NCBI GenBank assembly: GCA_964023205.1 | Contig: OZ026844.1 | Location: 31,047,326 to 31,111,325, forward strand | Direction of reading: 5' to 3' | DNA: 64,000 nt | From: Lutraria lutraria | Lineage: Eukaryota; Mollusca; Bivalvia; Venerida; Mactridae | Part shown: in pieces, positions 11,691 to 24,393 of the stretch | Layout: every line of letters starts with the position of its first letter | How positions within the stretch are numbered: the first letter of the stretch is position 1 | Notes under the pieces: model-generated | What the model was told of the DNA's origin: nothing | Database searches by the model: none | What the model saw: only the letters and a program-made list of their open reading frames with translations | Program-made: the position numbers and the translations under genes

Positions 11691-14600
11691 TAAGTCAAGT
11701 GTTCACTTAATCATCTGTCCAGTAAGCATAGTGCCCAGTAAGCAATGAGTCCTTTAAGTCAAGTGTTCACTTAATCATATGTCCAGTAAGCATAGTGCCC
11801 AGTAAGCAATGAGTCCTTTAAGTCAAGTGTTCACTTAATCATATGTCCAGTAAGCATAGTGCCCAGTAAGCAATGAGTCCTTTAAGTCAAGTGTTCACTT
11901 AATCATCTGTCCAGTAAGCATAGTGCCCAGTAAGCATGAGTCCTTTAAGTCAAGTGTTCACTTAATCATATGTCCAGTAAGCATAGTGCCCAGTAAGCAA
12001 TGAGTCCTTTAAGTCAAGTGTTCACTTAATCATCTGTCCAGTAAGCATAGTGCCCAGTAAGCAATGAGTCCTTTAAGTCAAGTGTTCACTTAATCATATG
12101 TCCAGTAAGCATAGTGTCCAGTAAGCATGAGGCCTTTAAGTCAAGTGTTCACTTAATCATCTGTCCAGTAAGCATAGTGCCCAGTAAGCAATGAGTCCTT
12201 TAAGTCAAGTGTTCACTTAATCATCTGTCCAGTAAGCATAGTGCCCAGTAAGCAATGAGTCCTTTAAGTCAAGTGTTCACTTAATCATATGTCCAGTAAG
12301 CATAGTGTCCAGTAAGCATGAGTCCTTTAAGTCAAGTATTCACTTAATCATATGTCCAGTAAGCATAGTGCCCAGTAAGCATGAGTCCTTTAAGTCAAGT
12401 GTCACTTAATCATCTGTCCAGTAAGCATAGTGCCCAGTAAGCATGAGTCCTTTAAGTCAAGTGTCACTTAATCATATGTCGAGTAAGCCTAGTGCCCAGT
12501 AAGCAATGAGTCCTTTAAGTCAAGTGTCACTTAATCATCTGTCCAGTAAGCATAGTGCCCAGTAAGCAATGAGTCCTTTAAGTCAAGTGTCACTTAATCA
12601 TATGTCCAGTAAGCATAGTGTCCAGTAAGCAATGAGTCCTTTAAGTCAAGTGTTCACTTAATCATCTGTCCAGTAAGCATAGTGTCCAGTAAGCAATGAG
12701 TCCTTTAAGTCAAGTGTCACTTAATCATCTGTCCAGTAAGCATAGTGTCCAGTAAGCATGAGTCCTTTAAGTCAAGTGTCACTTAATCATCTGTCCAGTA
12801 AGCATAGTGCCCAGTAAGCAATGAGTCCTTTAAGTCAAGTGTCACTTAATCATATGTCCAGTAAGCATAGTGTCCAGTAAGCAATGAGTCCTTTAAGTCA
12901 AGTGTTCACTTAATCATCTGTCCAGTAAGCATAGTGTCCAGTAAGCATGAGTCCTTTAAGTCAAGTGTCACTTAATCATCTGTCCAGTAAGCATAGTGCC
13001 CAGTAAGCAATGAGTCCTTTAAGTCAAGTGTCACTTAATCATCTGTCGAGTAAGCATAGTGTCCAGTAAGCAATGAGTCCTTTAAGTCAAGTGTTCACTT
13101 AATCATCTGTCCAGTAAGCATAGTGCCCAGTAAGCAATGAGTCCTTTAAGTCAAGTATTCACTTAATCATCTGTCCAGTAAGCATAGTGCCCAGTAAGCA
13201 ATGAGTCCTTTAAGTCAAGTGTTCACTTAATCATCTGTCCAGTAAGCATAGTGCCCAGTAAGCAATGAGTCCTTTAAGTCAAGTATTCACTTAATCATCT
13301 GTCCAGTAAGCATAGTGTCCAGTAAGCAATGAGTCCTTTAAGTCAAGTGTCACTTAATCATCTGTCCAGTAAGCATAGTGCCCAGTAAGCAATGAGTCCT
13401 TTAAGTCAAGTGTCACTTAATCATCTGTCCAGTAAGCATAGTGTCCAGTAAGCAATGAGTCCTTTAAGTCAAGTGTTCACTTAATCATATGTCCAGTAAG
13501 CATAGTGTCCAGTAAGCAATGAGTCCTTTAAGTCAAGTGTTCACTTAATCATATGTCCAGTAAGCATAGTGCCCAGTAAGCAATGAGTCCTTTAAGTCAA
13601 GTGTTCACTTAATCATATGTCCAGTAAGCATAGTGCCCAGTAAGCAATGAGTCCTTTAAGTCAAGTGTTCACTTAATCATCTGTCCAGTAAGCATAGTGC
13701 CCAGTAAGCATGAGTCCTTTAAGTCAAGTGTTCACTTAATCATATGTCCAGTAAGCATAGTGCCCAGTAAGCAATGAGTCCTTTAAGTCAAGTGTTCACT
13801 TAATCATCTGTCCAGTAAGCATAGTGCCCAGTAAGCAATGAGTCCTTTAAGTCAAGTGTTCACTTAATCATCTGTCCAGTAAGCATAGTGCCCAGTAAGC
13901 ATGAGTCCTTTAAGTCAAGTGTTCACTTAATCATCTGTCCAGTAAGCATAGTGCCCAGTAAGCATGAGTCCTTTAAGTCAAGTGTTCACTTAATCATCTG
14001 TCCAGTAAGCATAGTGTCCAGTAAGCATGAGTCCTTTAAGTCAAGTGTTCACTTAATCATCTGTCCAGTAAGCATAGTGTCCAGTAAGCATGAGTCCTTT
14101 AAGTCAAGTGTTCACTTAATCATCTGTCCAGTAAGCATAGTGTCCAGTAAGCATGAGTCCTTTAAGTCAAGTGTCACTTAATCATCTGTCCAGTAAGCAT
14201 AGTGTCCAGTAAGCAATGAGTCCTTTAAGTCAAGTATTCACTTAATCATCTGTCCAGTAAGCATAGTGTCCAGTAAGCATGAGTCCTTTAAGTCAAGTGT
14301 CACTTAATCATCTGTCCAGTAAGCATAGTGTCCAGTAAGCAATGAGTCCTTTAAGTCAAGTGTTCACTTAATCATCTGTCCAGTAAGCATAGTGCCCAGT
14401 AAGCAATGAGTCCTTTAAGTCAAGTATTCACTTAATCATCTGTCCAGTAAGCATAGTGTCAAGTAATCAATGAGTCCTTTAAGTCAAGTGTTCACTTAAT
14501 CATCTGTCCAGTAAGCATAGTGCCCAGTAAGCAATGAGTCCTTTAAGTCAAGTGTTCACTTAATCATCTGTCCAGTAAGCATAGTGTCCAGTAAGCAATG

Positions 14601-15890
14601 AGTCCTTTAAGTCAAGTGTTCACTTAATCATCTGTCCAGTAAGCATAGTGTCAAGTAATCAATGAGTCCTTTAAGTCAAGTGTTCACTTAATCATCTGTC
14701 CAGTAAGCATAGTGTCCAGTAAGCAATGAGTCCTTTAAGTCAAGTGTTCACTTAATCATCTGTCCAGTAAGCATAGTGTCCAGTAAGCAATGAGTCCTTT
14801 AAGTCAAGTGTTCACTTAATCATCTGTCCAGTAAGCATAGTGTCCAGTAAGCAATGAGTCCTTTAAGTCAAGTGTTCACTTAATCATCTGTCCAGTAAGC
14901 ATAGTGTCCAGTAAGCAATGAGTCCTTTAAGTCAAGTGTTCACTTAATCATCTGTCCAGTAAGCATAGTGTCAAGTAATCAATGAGTCCTTTAAGTCAAG
15001 TGTTCACTTAATCATCTGTCCAGTAAGCATAGTGCCCAGTTAGCAATGAGGCCTTTAAGTCAAGTGTTCACTTAATCATCTGTCCAGTAAGCATAGTGCC
15101 CAGTAAGCAATGAGTCCTTTAAGTCAAGTGTTCACTTAATCATCTGTCCAGTAAGCATAGTGTCCAGTAAGCAATGAGTCCTTTAAGTCAAGTGTTCACT
15201 TAATCATCTGTCCAGTAAGCATAGTGTCCAGTAAGCAATGAGTCCTTTAAGTCAAGTGTTCACTTAATCATCTGTCCAGTAAGCATAGTGTCAAGTAATC
15301 AATGAGTCCTTTAAGTCAAGTGTTCACTTAATCATCTGTCCAGTAAGCATAGTGCCCAGTAAGCAATGAGTCCTTTAAGTCAAGTGTTCACTTAATCATC
15401 TGTCCAGTAAGCATAGTGTCCAGTAAGCAATGAGTCCTTTAAGTCAAGTGTTCACTTAATCATCTGTCCAGTAAGCATAGTGTCCAGTAAGCAATGAGTC
15501 CTTTAAGTCAAGTGTTCACTTAATCATCTGTCCAGTAAGCATAGTGTCCAGTAAGCAATGAGTCCTTTAAGTCAAGTGTTCACTTAATCATATGTCCAGT
15601 AAGCATAGTGTCCAGTAAGCAATGAGTCCTTTAAGTCAAGTGTTCACTTAATCATCTGTCCAGTAAGCATAGTGCCCAGTAAGCAATGAGTCCTTTAAGT
15701 CAAGTGTTCACTTAATCATCTGTCCAGTAAGCATAGTGTCCAGTAAGCAATGAGTCCTTTAAGTCAAGTGTTCACTTAATCATCTGTCCAGTAAGCATAG
15801 TGCCCAGTAAGCAATGAGTCCTTTAAGTCAAGTGTTCACTTAATCATATGTCCAGTAAGCATAGTGTCCAGTAAGCATGAGGCCTTTAAG
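11691..15890. repeat. 64-bp higher-order repeat (4 x 16), about 66 copies
   Basis: The unit is four related 16-mers in order: GCAATGAGTCCTTTAA, GTCAAGTGTTCACTTA, ATCATCTGTCCAGTAA, GCATAGTGCCCAGTAA. Single-base losses (GCATGAG for GCAATGAG; AGTGTCAC for AGTGTTCAC) give 63-bp variants. Variants ATCATATG/ATCATCTG and GTGCCC/GTGTCC are mixed along the array, with some runs of one type. The 97-codon frame at 13888 is where the 63-bp variants happen to keep phase. Confidence 0.95.
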
Positions 15891-16980
15891 TCAAGTGTTC
15901 AGTAAATCAAGTGTCCTGTAAGCCATGTGTCCTGTAAGCCAAGTGTCCTTTAAACCAAGTGTCCTGTAAGCCAAGTGTCCTTTAAACCAAGTGTCCTGTG
16001 AGCCAAGTGTCCAGTTAAGCATGTGTCCTTTAAGTCAAGTGTCCTGTAAGTCAAGTGTTCAGTAAAGCATATGTCCATCAAGTCAAGTGTTCAGTACATC
16101 TAGTGTCCTGTAAGTCAAGTGTTCAGTAATTCATGTCTACTATAAGTCAAGTGTCCTGTAAGTCAAGTGTTCAGTAAAGCATATGCCCTTTAAGTCAAGT
16201 GTTCAGTAACTATAGTGTCCTGTAAGCCAAGTGTTCAGTAAAGCATGTGCCCTGTCAGCCATGTGTCCTGTACGCCAAGTGTCCTGTAAGCCTAGTTTTC
16301 AGTAAGCATGAGGCCTTTAAGTCAATTGTTCAGTAAATCAAGTGTCCTGTAAGCCAAGTGTCCAGTTAAGCATGTGTCCGTTAAGTCAAGTGTTCAGTAA
16401 ATCTAGTGCCCTGTAAGTCAAGTGTTCGGTAATTCATGTGTACTATAAGTCAAGTGTCCTGTAAGTCAAGTGTTCAGTAAAGCATGTGTCCTGAAAGCCA
16501 TGTGTCCTGTAAGCCTAGTGTCCAGTTAAGCATGAGTCTGTAAAGTCAATTGTCCAGTTTAATCAAGTGTCCTGTAAGCCTAGCGTCCTCTACACCAAGT
16601 GTCCAGTAAGCATGAGTCTGTAAAGTCAAGTGTTCAGATTAATCAAGTGTCCTGTAAGCCTAGCGTCCTCTACACCAAGTGTCCAGTAAGCATGAGTCTT
16701 TTAAGTCAAGTGTTCAGATTAATCAAGTGTCCTGAAAGCCAAGTGTTCGGTAAAGCATATGTCCTGAAAGCTATGTGTACTGTAAGCCATGTGTCCTGAA
16801 AGCCAAGTGTTCGGTAAAGCATATGTCCTGAAAGCTATGTGTACTGTAAGCCATGTGTCCTGAAAGCCAAGTGTAAGCATGAGTCCTTTAGGTCAAGTGT
16901 TCACTTAATCATGTGTCCAGTAAGCCTTTTGCCCAGTAAGCATGAGTCTTTTAAGTCAAGTGTTCATTTTAATCAAATGT
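15891..16980. repeat. 16-bp-unit array, second diverged zone
   Basis: Degenerate 16-mers, with a local ~80-bp duplication near 16560-16720 ('cctctacaccaagtgtccag') and another near 16745-16860 ('atgtcctgaaagctatgtg'). Confidence 0.86.
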
Positions 16981-19910
16981 CCTGTAAGCCATGTGTACTG
17001 TAAATTATGTGTCCTGTAAGCCAAGTGTCCTGTAAATTATGTGTACTGTAAGCCATGTGTCCTGTAAGCCAAATGTCCTGTAAGCCAAGTGTCCAGTAAG
17101 CCATGTGTCCTGTAAGCCAAGTGTCCTGTAAATTATGTGTACTGTAAGCCATGTGTCCTGTAAGCCAAGTGTCCTGTAAGCCAAGTGTCCAGTAAGCCAT
17201 GTGTCCTGTAAGCCAAGTGTCCTGTAAGCCAAATGTCCTGTAAGCCAAGTGTCCAGTAAGCCATGTGTCCTGTAAGCCCAGTGTCCTGTAAATTATGTGT
17301 ACTGTAAGCCATGTGTCCTGTAAGCCAAGTGTCCTGTAAGCCAAGTGTCCAGTAAGCCAAGTGTCCTGTAAGCCAAGTGTCCTGTAAATTATGTGTACTG
17401 TAAGCCAAGTGTCCTGTAAGCCATGTGTCCTGTAAGCCAAGTGTCCTGTAAGCCAAGTGTCCAGTAAGCCAAGTGTCCTGTAAGCCAAGTGTCCTGTAAA
17501 TTATGTGTACTGTAAGCCAAGTGTCCAGTAAGCCATGTGTCCTGTAAGCCAAGTGTCCTGTAAATTATGTGTCCTGTAAGCCAAGTGTCCAGTTAGCATG
17601 AGTCCTTTAAGTCATGAGTCCTGTAAGCCAAGTGTCCTGTAAGCCAAGTGTCCAGTTAAGCATGTGTCCTTTAAGTCAAGTGTTCAGTTTAATCAAGTGT
17701 CCTGTAAGCCATGTGTCCCGTAAGCCAAATGTCCTGTAAGCCAAGTGTCCAGTTAGCATGAGTCCTTTAAGTCATGAGTCCTGTAAGCCAAGTGTCCTGT
17801 AAGCCAAGTGTCCAGTTAAGCATGTGTCCTTTAAGTCAAGTGTTCAGTTTAATCAAGTGTCCTGTAAGCCATGTGTCCTGTAAGCCAAGTGTCCTGTAAG
17901 CCAAGTGTCCAGTAAGCCAAGTGTCCTGTAAGCCAAGTGTCCTGTAAATTATGTGTACTGTAAGCCAAGTGTCCTGTAAGCCATGTGTACTGTAAGCCAT
18001 GTGTACTGTAAGCCAAGTGTCCTGTAAGCCAAGTGTCCTGTAAGCCAAGTGTCCTGTAAGCCAAGTGTCCTGTAAGCCAAGTGTCCTGTAAGCCAAGTGT
18101 CCTGTAAGCCAAGTGTCCTGTAAGCCAAGTGTCCAGTTAGCATGAGTCCTTTAAGTCATGAGTCCTGTAAGCCAAGTGTCCTGTAAGCCAAGTGTCCTGT
18201 AAGCCAAGTGTCCAGTTAGCATGAGTCCTTTAAGTCATGAGTCCTGTAAGCCAAGTGTCCTGTAAGCCAAGTGTCCTGTAAGCCAAGTGTCCAGTTAGCA
18301 TGAGTCCTTTAAGTCATGAGTCCTGTAAATCAAGTGTCCTGTAAGCCAAGTGTCCTGTAAGCCATGTGTCCTGTAAGCCAAGTGTCCTGTAAGCCAAGTG
18401 TCCAGTTAGCATGAGTCCTTTAAGTCATGAGTCCTGTAAGCCAAGTGTCCTGTAAGCCAAGTGTCCTGTAAGCCAAGTGTCCAGTTAGCATGAGTCCTTT
18501 AAGTCATGAGTCCTGTAAGCCAAGTGTCCTGTAAGCCAAGTGTCCTGTAAGCCAAGTGTCCAGTTAGCATGAGTCCTTTAAGTCAAGTGTCCTGTAAGCC
18601 AAGTGTCCTGTAAGCCAAGTGTCCTGTAAGCCAAGTGTCCAGTTAGCATGAGTCCTTTAAGTCATGAGTCCTGTAAGCCAAGTGTCCTGTAAGCCAAGTG
18701 TCCTGTAAGCCAAGTGTCCAGTTAAGCATGTGTCCTTTAAGTCAAGTGTTCAGTTTAATCAAGTGTCCTGTAAGCCATGTGTCCCGTAAGCCAAGTGTCC
18801 TGTAAGCCAAGTGTCCAGTTAGCATGAGTCCTTTAAGTCAAGTGTACTGTAAATCAAGTGTCCTGTAAGGCAAATTGTCCAGTTAGCATGAGTCCTTTAA
18901 GTCAAGTGTACTGTAAATCAAGTGTCCTGTAAGCCAAGTGTCCTGTAAGCCAAGTGTCCAGTTAAGCATGTGTCCTTTAAGTCAAGTGTTCAGTTTAATC
19001 AAGTGTCCTGTAAGCCATGTGTCCCGTAAGCCAAGTGTCCTGTAAGCCAAGTGTCCAGTTAGCATGAGTCCTTTAAGTCAAGTGTACTGTAAATCAAGTG
19101 TCCTGTAAGCCATGTGTCCCGTAAGCCAAGTGTCCTGTAAGGCAAATTGTCCAGTTAGCATGAGTCCTTTAAGTCAAGTGTACTGTAAATCAAGTGTCCT
19201 GTAAGCCAAGTGTCCAGTTAAGCATGTGTCCTTTAAGTCAAGTGTCCAGTTTAATCAAGAGTCCTGTAAGCCAAGTGGATAGTAAGCCAAGTGTCCTGTA
19301 AGCCAAGAGTCCTGTAAGCCAAGTGTCCTGTAAGCCAAGTGTCCTGTAAGCCTAGTGTCCTGTAAGCCATGTGTCCTGTAAGCCAAGTGTCCTGTAAGCC
19401 AAGTGTCCTGTAAGCCAAGTGTCCTGTAAGCCTAGTGTCCTGTAAGCCATGTGTCCTGTAAGCCAAGTGTCCTGTAAGCCAAGTGTCCTGTAAGCCTAGT
19501 GTCCTGTAAGCCATGTGTCCTGTAAGCCAAGTGTCCTGTAAGCCATGTGTCCTGTAAGCCAAGTGTCCTGTAAGCCAAGAGTCCTGTAAGCCATGTGTCC
19601 TGTAAGCCAAGTGTCCTGTAAGCCAAGAGTCCTGTAAGCCAAGTGTCCTGTAAGCCAAGTGTCCTGTAAGCCTAGTGTCCAGTTAAGCATGAGTCCTTTA
19701 AGTCAAGTGTTCAGTAAATCTAGTGTCCAGTAAGCCAAGTGTTCTGTTAGTCATGTGTCCTGTAAGTGTAGTGTCCTGTTAGCCAAATTCAGTAAAGCAT
19801 ATGTCCTGTATGTAAAGTAAGTGTCCTGTAAGCCGAGTGTCCGATAAGTAGAAAGTCCAGTAATTAAAGTGTCCTGTGCGTTTAATGTTCAGTCAATCAA
19901 GTGTACTGTA
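16981..19910. repeat. 16-bp-unit array, domain with consensus TGTCCTGTAAGCCAAG
   Basis: Long runs of TGTCCTGTAAGCCAAG, broken by CCAGTTAGCATGAGTCC blocks that recur every ~79 bp around 18133-18563. Three 16-mers make 48 bp (16 codons), so minus-strand frames stay open for up to 171 codons with a LAYRTLGLQDTWLTGH repeat. These frames are by-products of the period, supported by several overlapping versions in different frames. The array fades out at about 19910. Confidence 0.93.
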
Positions 19911-20075
19911 AGTGTATCTCATTTTTGTCATCAATTATCTAATATAACAATTAATTCTTTATTGATAATTAAGGCATTATGCCCATGATAGTTGATCATA
20001 TACGCATGTTTATAAAGTATTACATGTATATTAATGAGACATTATATTGATATAGAACATATCATGGACTAGTAC

Positions 20076-20291
20076 ATGAATGTATATAAGTCCTTGGATC
20101 AAATACTAAAACTGTACAGATAATTCAACACAATATTGTATAATACTTTACAATGAGATTAACATAAGATTAAATAATTCTAACACAGATACTATAAAGA
20201 AGATGATATAATGTGTATACAGTAATTTAAAGTATAAAATATTCGCTATAATGGACCAAGGACTTATATACATGTATGTATATAATTCCTT
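20076..20291. mobile_element. Possible small foldback element with GTATATAAGTCCTTG ends
   Basis: GTATATAAGTCCTTG at 20082-20096 faces its exact inverse at 20257-20271, and a near copy (GTATATAATTCCTTG) follows directly. The interior is AT-rich with no frame. The same 15-mer occurs at 44248 and 46114, at the two orientation switches of the large 59-bp array. Confidence 0.5.
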
Positions 20292-20324
20292 GAATGGACA
20301 TATATAAAATAATTTAAGTTGGAA

Positions 20325-20595
20325 TCAAAGCTCTCTTAATTTAAAGCTTTTGAATACATGTACATGACAAATCTTTAGGCTATTTTCATTTTCAGATTGC
20401 AATGAGCTCTTTAGTTTCAAGATATAAGCATTTTGCCTACAATCAAAAGCTGAATATTTCTTCCTATAGCTATCATACGATTTACATTTAAAAGAAAAAT
20501 GGAATTCGTCATCTAGTTGGTCACAATAAAAACATTTTCTATTAGACACAGGAGTTGAATTTAGACCATCGACTTCTAAATCATTGAGATGTATT
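20325..20595 (-). pseudogene. LINE reverse-transcriptase C-terminal fragment
   Basis: A minus-strand frame contains the cysteine/histidine pattern common at the end of animal non-LTR retrotransposon ORF2 proteins: RKCFYCDQLDDEFHF followed by KCKSYDSYRKKY. Only this 3' part is present, closed upstream by a stop near 20596, so it is a 5'-truncated dead copy. A related but different copy is at 54500-54727 on the + strand. Which LINE clade is not decidable from so little. Confidence 0.6.
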
Positions 20596-20995
20596 TACTC
20601 TTAATTGGGTTAATACTTTTCTAAATTTGTTTATTTTCAATTGAAATATTGTCTAAATATGGCTGGAGTCTACATTCATCTACTTAATGATCTACTAAAA
20701 AAGCATAGCTTGACCACTTTAAGGTTAAGAAATATGTTTAGAAGAACCATCTGTGGAGAATACAACTTCTAGATAAGTAAACTTATTGACAATTTCTATA
20801 TTTTCTTCTTTATAAGTACATTGAATATTGTTATTTATAACACATCTTTTCTAAAAAAATTGTTAGCACTTTTGATACTAATAAAGGTGTTCTCTATATA
20901 TAATTTAAATAAAGTGAAAAGATATACTACAAATAACGTTCTATTTATCATCAACATGTGGTTCATCGCATTATATAAAACAAATACTAGTATAT
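20596..20995. other. No gene seen
   Basis: AT-rich sequence without clear structure; likely the remains of the LINE copy and decayed DNA. Confidence 0.4.
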
Positions 20996-21096
20996 AGTCA
21001 AACCTGTGAATAACCGCCCTTGAGAAGTACAAAATGTGGCCTTTATTGACAGGTGGTCCTTATCTAGAGGTGGCCGCTAACACAGGTTTCACTGTA
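20996..21096. mobile_element. MITE family A, internally deleted
   Basis: Both ends are present: AGTCAAACCTGTGAATAA on the left and CTAACACAGGTTTCACTGTA on the right. The copy is only ~100 bp and has lost much of the middle. Confidence 0.7.
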
Positions 21097-21739
21097 CATG
21101 TATTATCAACAGCTGACATATTTCTGTCAAAACCCACTTTGTGTCCCCATAATTATAAAGATGGTACATTTCCATCCATAAGTTAATTCTATAATTCAAT
21201 ATAATAATTCTTGTAAATAAATTTGCCCAACGTTAACTCCAAAGATCGAGGATCCTTTTTTATGAATTGGTATTATATGTCCTGCAGATCATTGTTCAGG
21301 GAAATAACCTTATAATGTCAAATAATGTAAGTACTGAGTCTGCATCATTAATTGCTCTAAAATAATGTGTGTGAAGTTGGCAAAGCAATCGACAATCGAC
21401 ATTCAATGTCTAGCTCGACAATCGACATTCATCTCGACATTCGTAAAACAGACTGTATGACCATCATAATAATGTAAATTTCGAATGTCTAGCTCGACAA
21501 TCGACATTCATCTCGACATTCGAAAAACAGACTGTATCGCCTAAATAGTAATGAAATTTCGAATGTCTAGCTCGATAATCGACATTCATCTCGACATTCG
21601 TAAAACAGACTGTATGGTCATCTTAATAATGTAAATTTCGAATGTCTAGCTCGACAATCGACATTCATCTCGACATTCGAAAAACAGACTGTATCGCCTA
21701 AATAGTAACGCAAATTACGAATGTCTAGCTAGACAATCA

Positions 21740-22145
21740 ACTATATCAACAAGAACAGTGGGGTTAGTAAATAATATATATTAAAAGTAAGACGAATCCG
21801 TTGAATTAAATTTAAGAATTTGAACTTGTTTAACCGAACCGAGGACAAAATGGTATGGCTTATTAAAAAGCTTAGACTTTCTACAGTATCAGAATAATAA
21901 ATCGGACTCGTCGTTTTTCTGTCATAAAATTGTTTCAAGTATAGGCAATCATTCATTAACAAAAATGACAAATGCTCATTGACATGTACATTTCCAAAGA
22001 TTCCATGCTTTACCGGGTAAAAACCGATTGCGCAAAATAGCAATTTCATTAATCTTTTCCTCAGCCGTGAACGTCATCCATTTTTTTGATCATTTTTGCG
22101 CATACAGAATTGTTCATAGATGATATTTCGTTAGATCTGTAAGGT
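21740..22145. other. Loop of the foldback-like element
   Basis: Single-copy-looking sequence between the inverted arms. The minus strand has a 102-codon frame (21741-22049) rich in L, F and I with an ATG start. I do not recognise it, and it may be chance in AT-rich DNA. Confidence 0.35.
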
Positions 22146-24393
22146 ACTATGACGGCGATACATTCGTTACTTCGAATGTCGAGATGAATGTCGATTGTCG
22201 AGCTAGACATTCGAAATTTACATTATTAAGATGACCATACAGTCTGTTTTACGAATGTCGAGATGAATGTCGATTATCGAGCTGGACATTCGAAATTTTT
22301 ATTACTATGACGGCGATACACTCTGATTTTCGAATGTCGAGATGAATGTCGATTGTCGAGCTCTACATTCGAAATTTCATTACTTTGACGGCGATACACT
22401 CCTTTTTTCGAATGTCGAGATGAATGTGCATTGTCTAGCAAGACATTCGAAACTTCATTACTATTTAGGCGATACAGTCCGATTTTCGAATGTCGGGATG
22501 AATGTCGATTGTCTAGCTATACATTCAAAATTTCATTACTATGTGGGCGATACACTCTGTTTTTCGAATGTCGAGATAAATGTCGATTATCTAGCTAGAC
22601 ATTCGAAATTTCATTTCTTTGACGGCGATACGCTCTGTTTTTCGAATGTCGAGATGAATGTCGATTGTCTAGCTAGACATTCAAAATTTCATTACTATTT
22701 AGGCGATACAGTCTGTTTTTCGAATTTTCATTACTATGACGGCGATACATTCGTTACTTCGAATGTCGAGATGAATGTCGATTGTCGAGCTAGACATTCG
22801 AAATTTCATTACTTTGACGGCGATACAGTCGTAAATTCGAATGTCGAGATGAATGTCGATTGTCGAGCTAGATATTCGAAATTTACATTATCATGATGGC
22901 CATACAGTCCGTTTTTTGAATGTCGATTGTCGAGCTAGACATTCAAAATTTTATTACTATGTGGGCGATACACTCTGTTTTTCGAATGTCGAGATGACTG
23001 TAGATTGTCTAGCTGGACATTCGAAATTTTCATTACTATTTAGGCGATAGAGTCTGTTTTACGAGTGTCGAGATGAATGTCGATTGTCTAGCCAGACATT
23101 CGAAATTTCATTTCTTTGGCGGCGATACGCTGTGTTTTACGAATGTCGAGATGAATGTGGATTGTCTAGCTAGACATTCGAAATTTCATAACTATGACGG
23201 CGATACAGTCTGTTTTTCGAATGTCGAGATGAATATCGATTGTCTAGCTAGACATTTGAAATTTATATTTTTAAGATGGTCATACAGTCTGTTTTACGAA
23301 TGTCGAGATGAATGTCGATTGTCGAGCTCGACATTCAAAATTTCATTACTATTTAGGCGATACAGTCTGTTTTTCGAATTTTCATTACTATGACGGCGAT
23401 ACATTCGTTACTTCGAATGTCGAGATGAATGTCGATTGTCGAGCTAGACATTCGAAATTTCATTACTTTGACGGCGATACAGTCGTAAATTCGAATGTCG
23501 AGATGAATGTCGATTGTCGAGCTAGATATTCGAAATTTACATTATCATGATGGCCATACAGTCCGTTTTTTGAATGTCGATTGTCGAGCTAGACATTCAA
23601 AATTTTATTACTATGTGGGCGATACACTCTGTTTTTCGAATGTCGAGATGAATGTAGATTGTCTAGCTAGACATTCGAAATTTTCATTACTATTTAGGCG
23701 ATACAGTCTGTTTTACGAGTGTCGAGATGAATGTCGATTGTCTAGCTAGACATTCGAAATTTCATTTCTTTGGCGGCGATACGCTCTGTTTTTCGAATGT
23801 CGAGATGAATGTCGATTGTCTAGCTAGACATTCAAAATTTGATTACTATGTGGGCGACTCACTCTATTTTTCGAATGTCGAGATGAATGTCGATTGTCTA
23901 GCTAGACATTCGAAATTTTCATTACTATGACGGCGATACATGCGTTACCTCGTATGTCGAGATGAATGTCGATTGTCTAGCTAGAAATTCGAAATTTACA
24001 TTATTATGACGGCCATACAGTTTGTTTTACGAATGTCGAGATGAATGTGGATTGTCGAGCTAGACATTCAAAATTTCATTACTATGACGGCGATACAGTC
24101 TGTTTTTCGAATGGCGAGATGAATATCGATTGTCTAGTTAGACATTTGAAATTTATATTATTAAGATGGTCATACAGTCTGTTTTACGAATGTCGAGATG
24201 AATGTCGATCGTCGAGCTCGACATTCAAAATTTTATTACTATGTGGGCGATACAGTCTGTCCTTCTAATGTCGGGATGAATGTCGATTGTCTAGCTAGAC
24301 ATTCGAAATTTCATTACTATTTAGGCGATACAGTCTGTTTTTCGAATTTTCATTACTATGACGGCGATACATTCGTTACTTCGAATGTCGAGT
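22146..24393. repeat. 78-bp tandem repeat, right arm
   Basis: 78 bp is 26 codons, so a frame with a repeated MNVDCLARHSKFHYY peptide stays open for many units without being a gene. A block of roughly 360 bp with diagnostic variants (CGTAAATTCGAATG; TCGAATTTTCATTAC) recurs 654 bp downstream, and part of it again near 24325. That shows segmental amplification inside the arm. Confidence 0.93.

Larger units (their letters stand above)
21388..24393. mobile_element. Foldback-like element: inverted tandem arrays around a loop
   Basis: The left arm (21388-21739, about 4.5 units) and right arm (22146-24393, about 29 units) consist of the same 78-bp repeat in opposite orientations, separated by a ~406-bp unrelated loop. 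The unit itself contains an inverted word: CGAATGTCGAG ... CTCGACATTCG. Drosophila Foldback and Galileo elements have this plan (long inverted ends made of tandem repeats). I saw no transposase and no clear target duplication, so the assignment is by architecture only. Confidence 0.6.

Noticed and set aside
13888..14181. 97-codon frame in the 64-bp array
   Set aside because: Only where 63-bp variants happen to line up; the rest of the array is closed.
16973..19690. Long minus-strand frames with LAYRTLGLQDTWLTGH repeats (up to 171 codons)
   Set aside because: They come from a 16-bp unit read over 48 bp; several frames are open at once in the same place and no start, splice or flanking coding signal exists.
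8441..19910. CRISPR array
   Set aside because: Repeats are contiguous with no unique spacers, and the DNA is animal.
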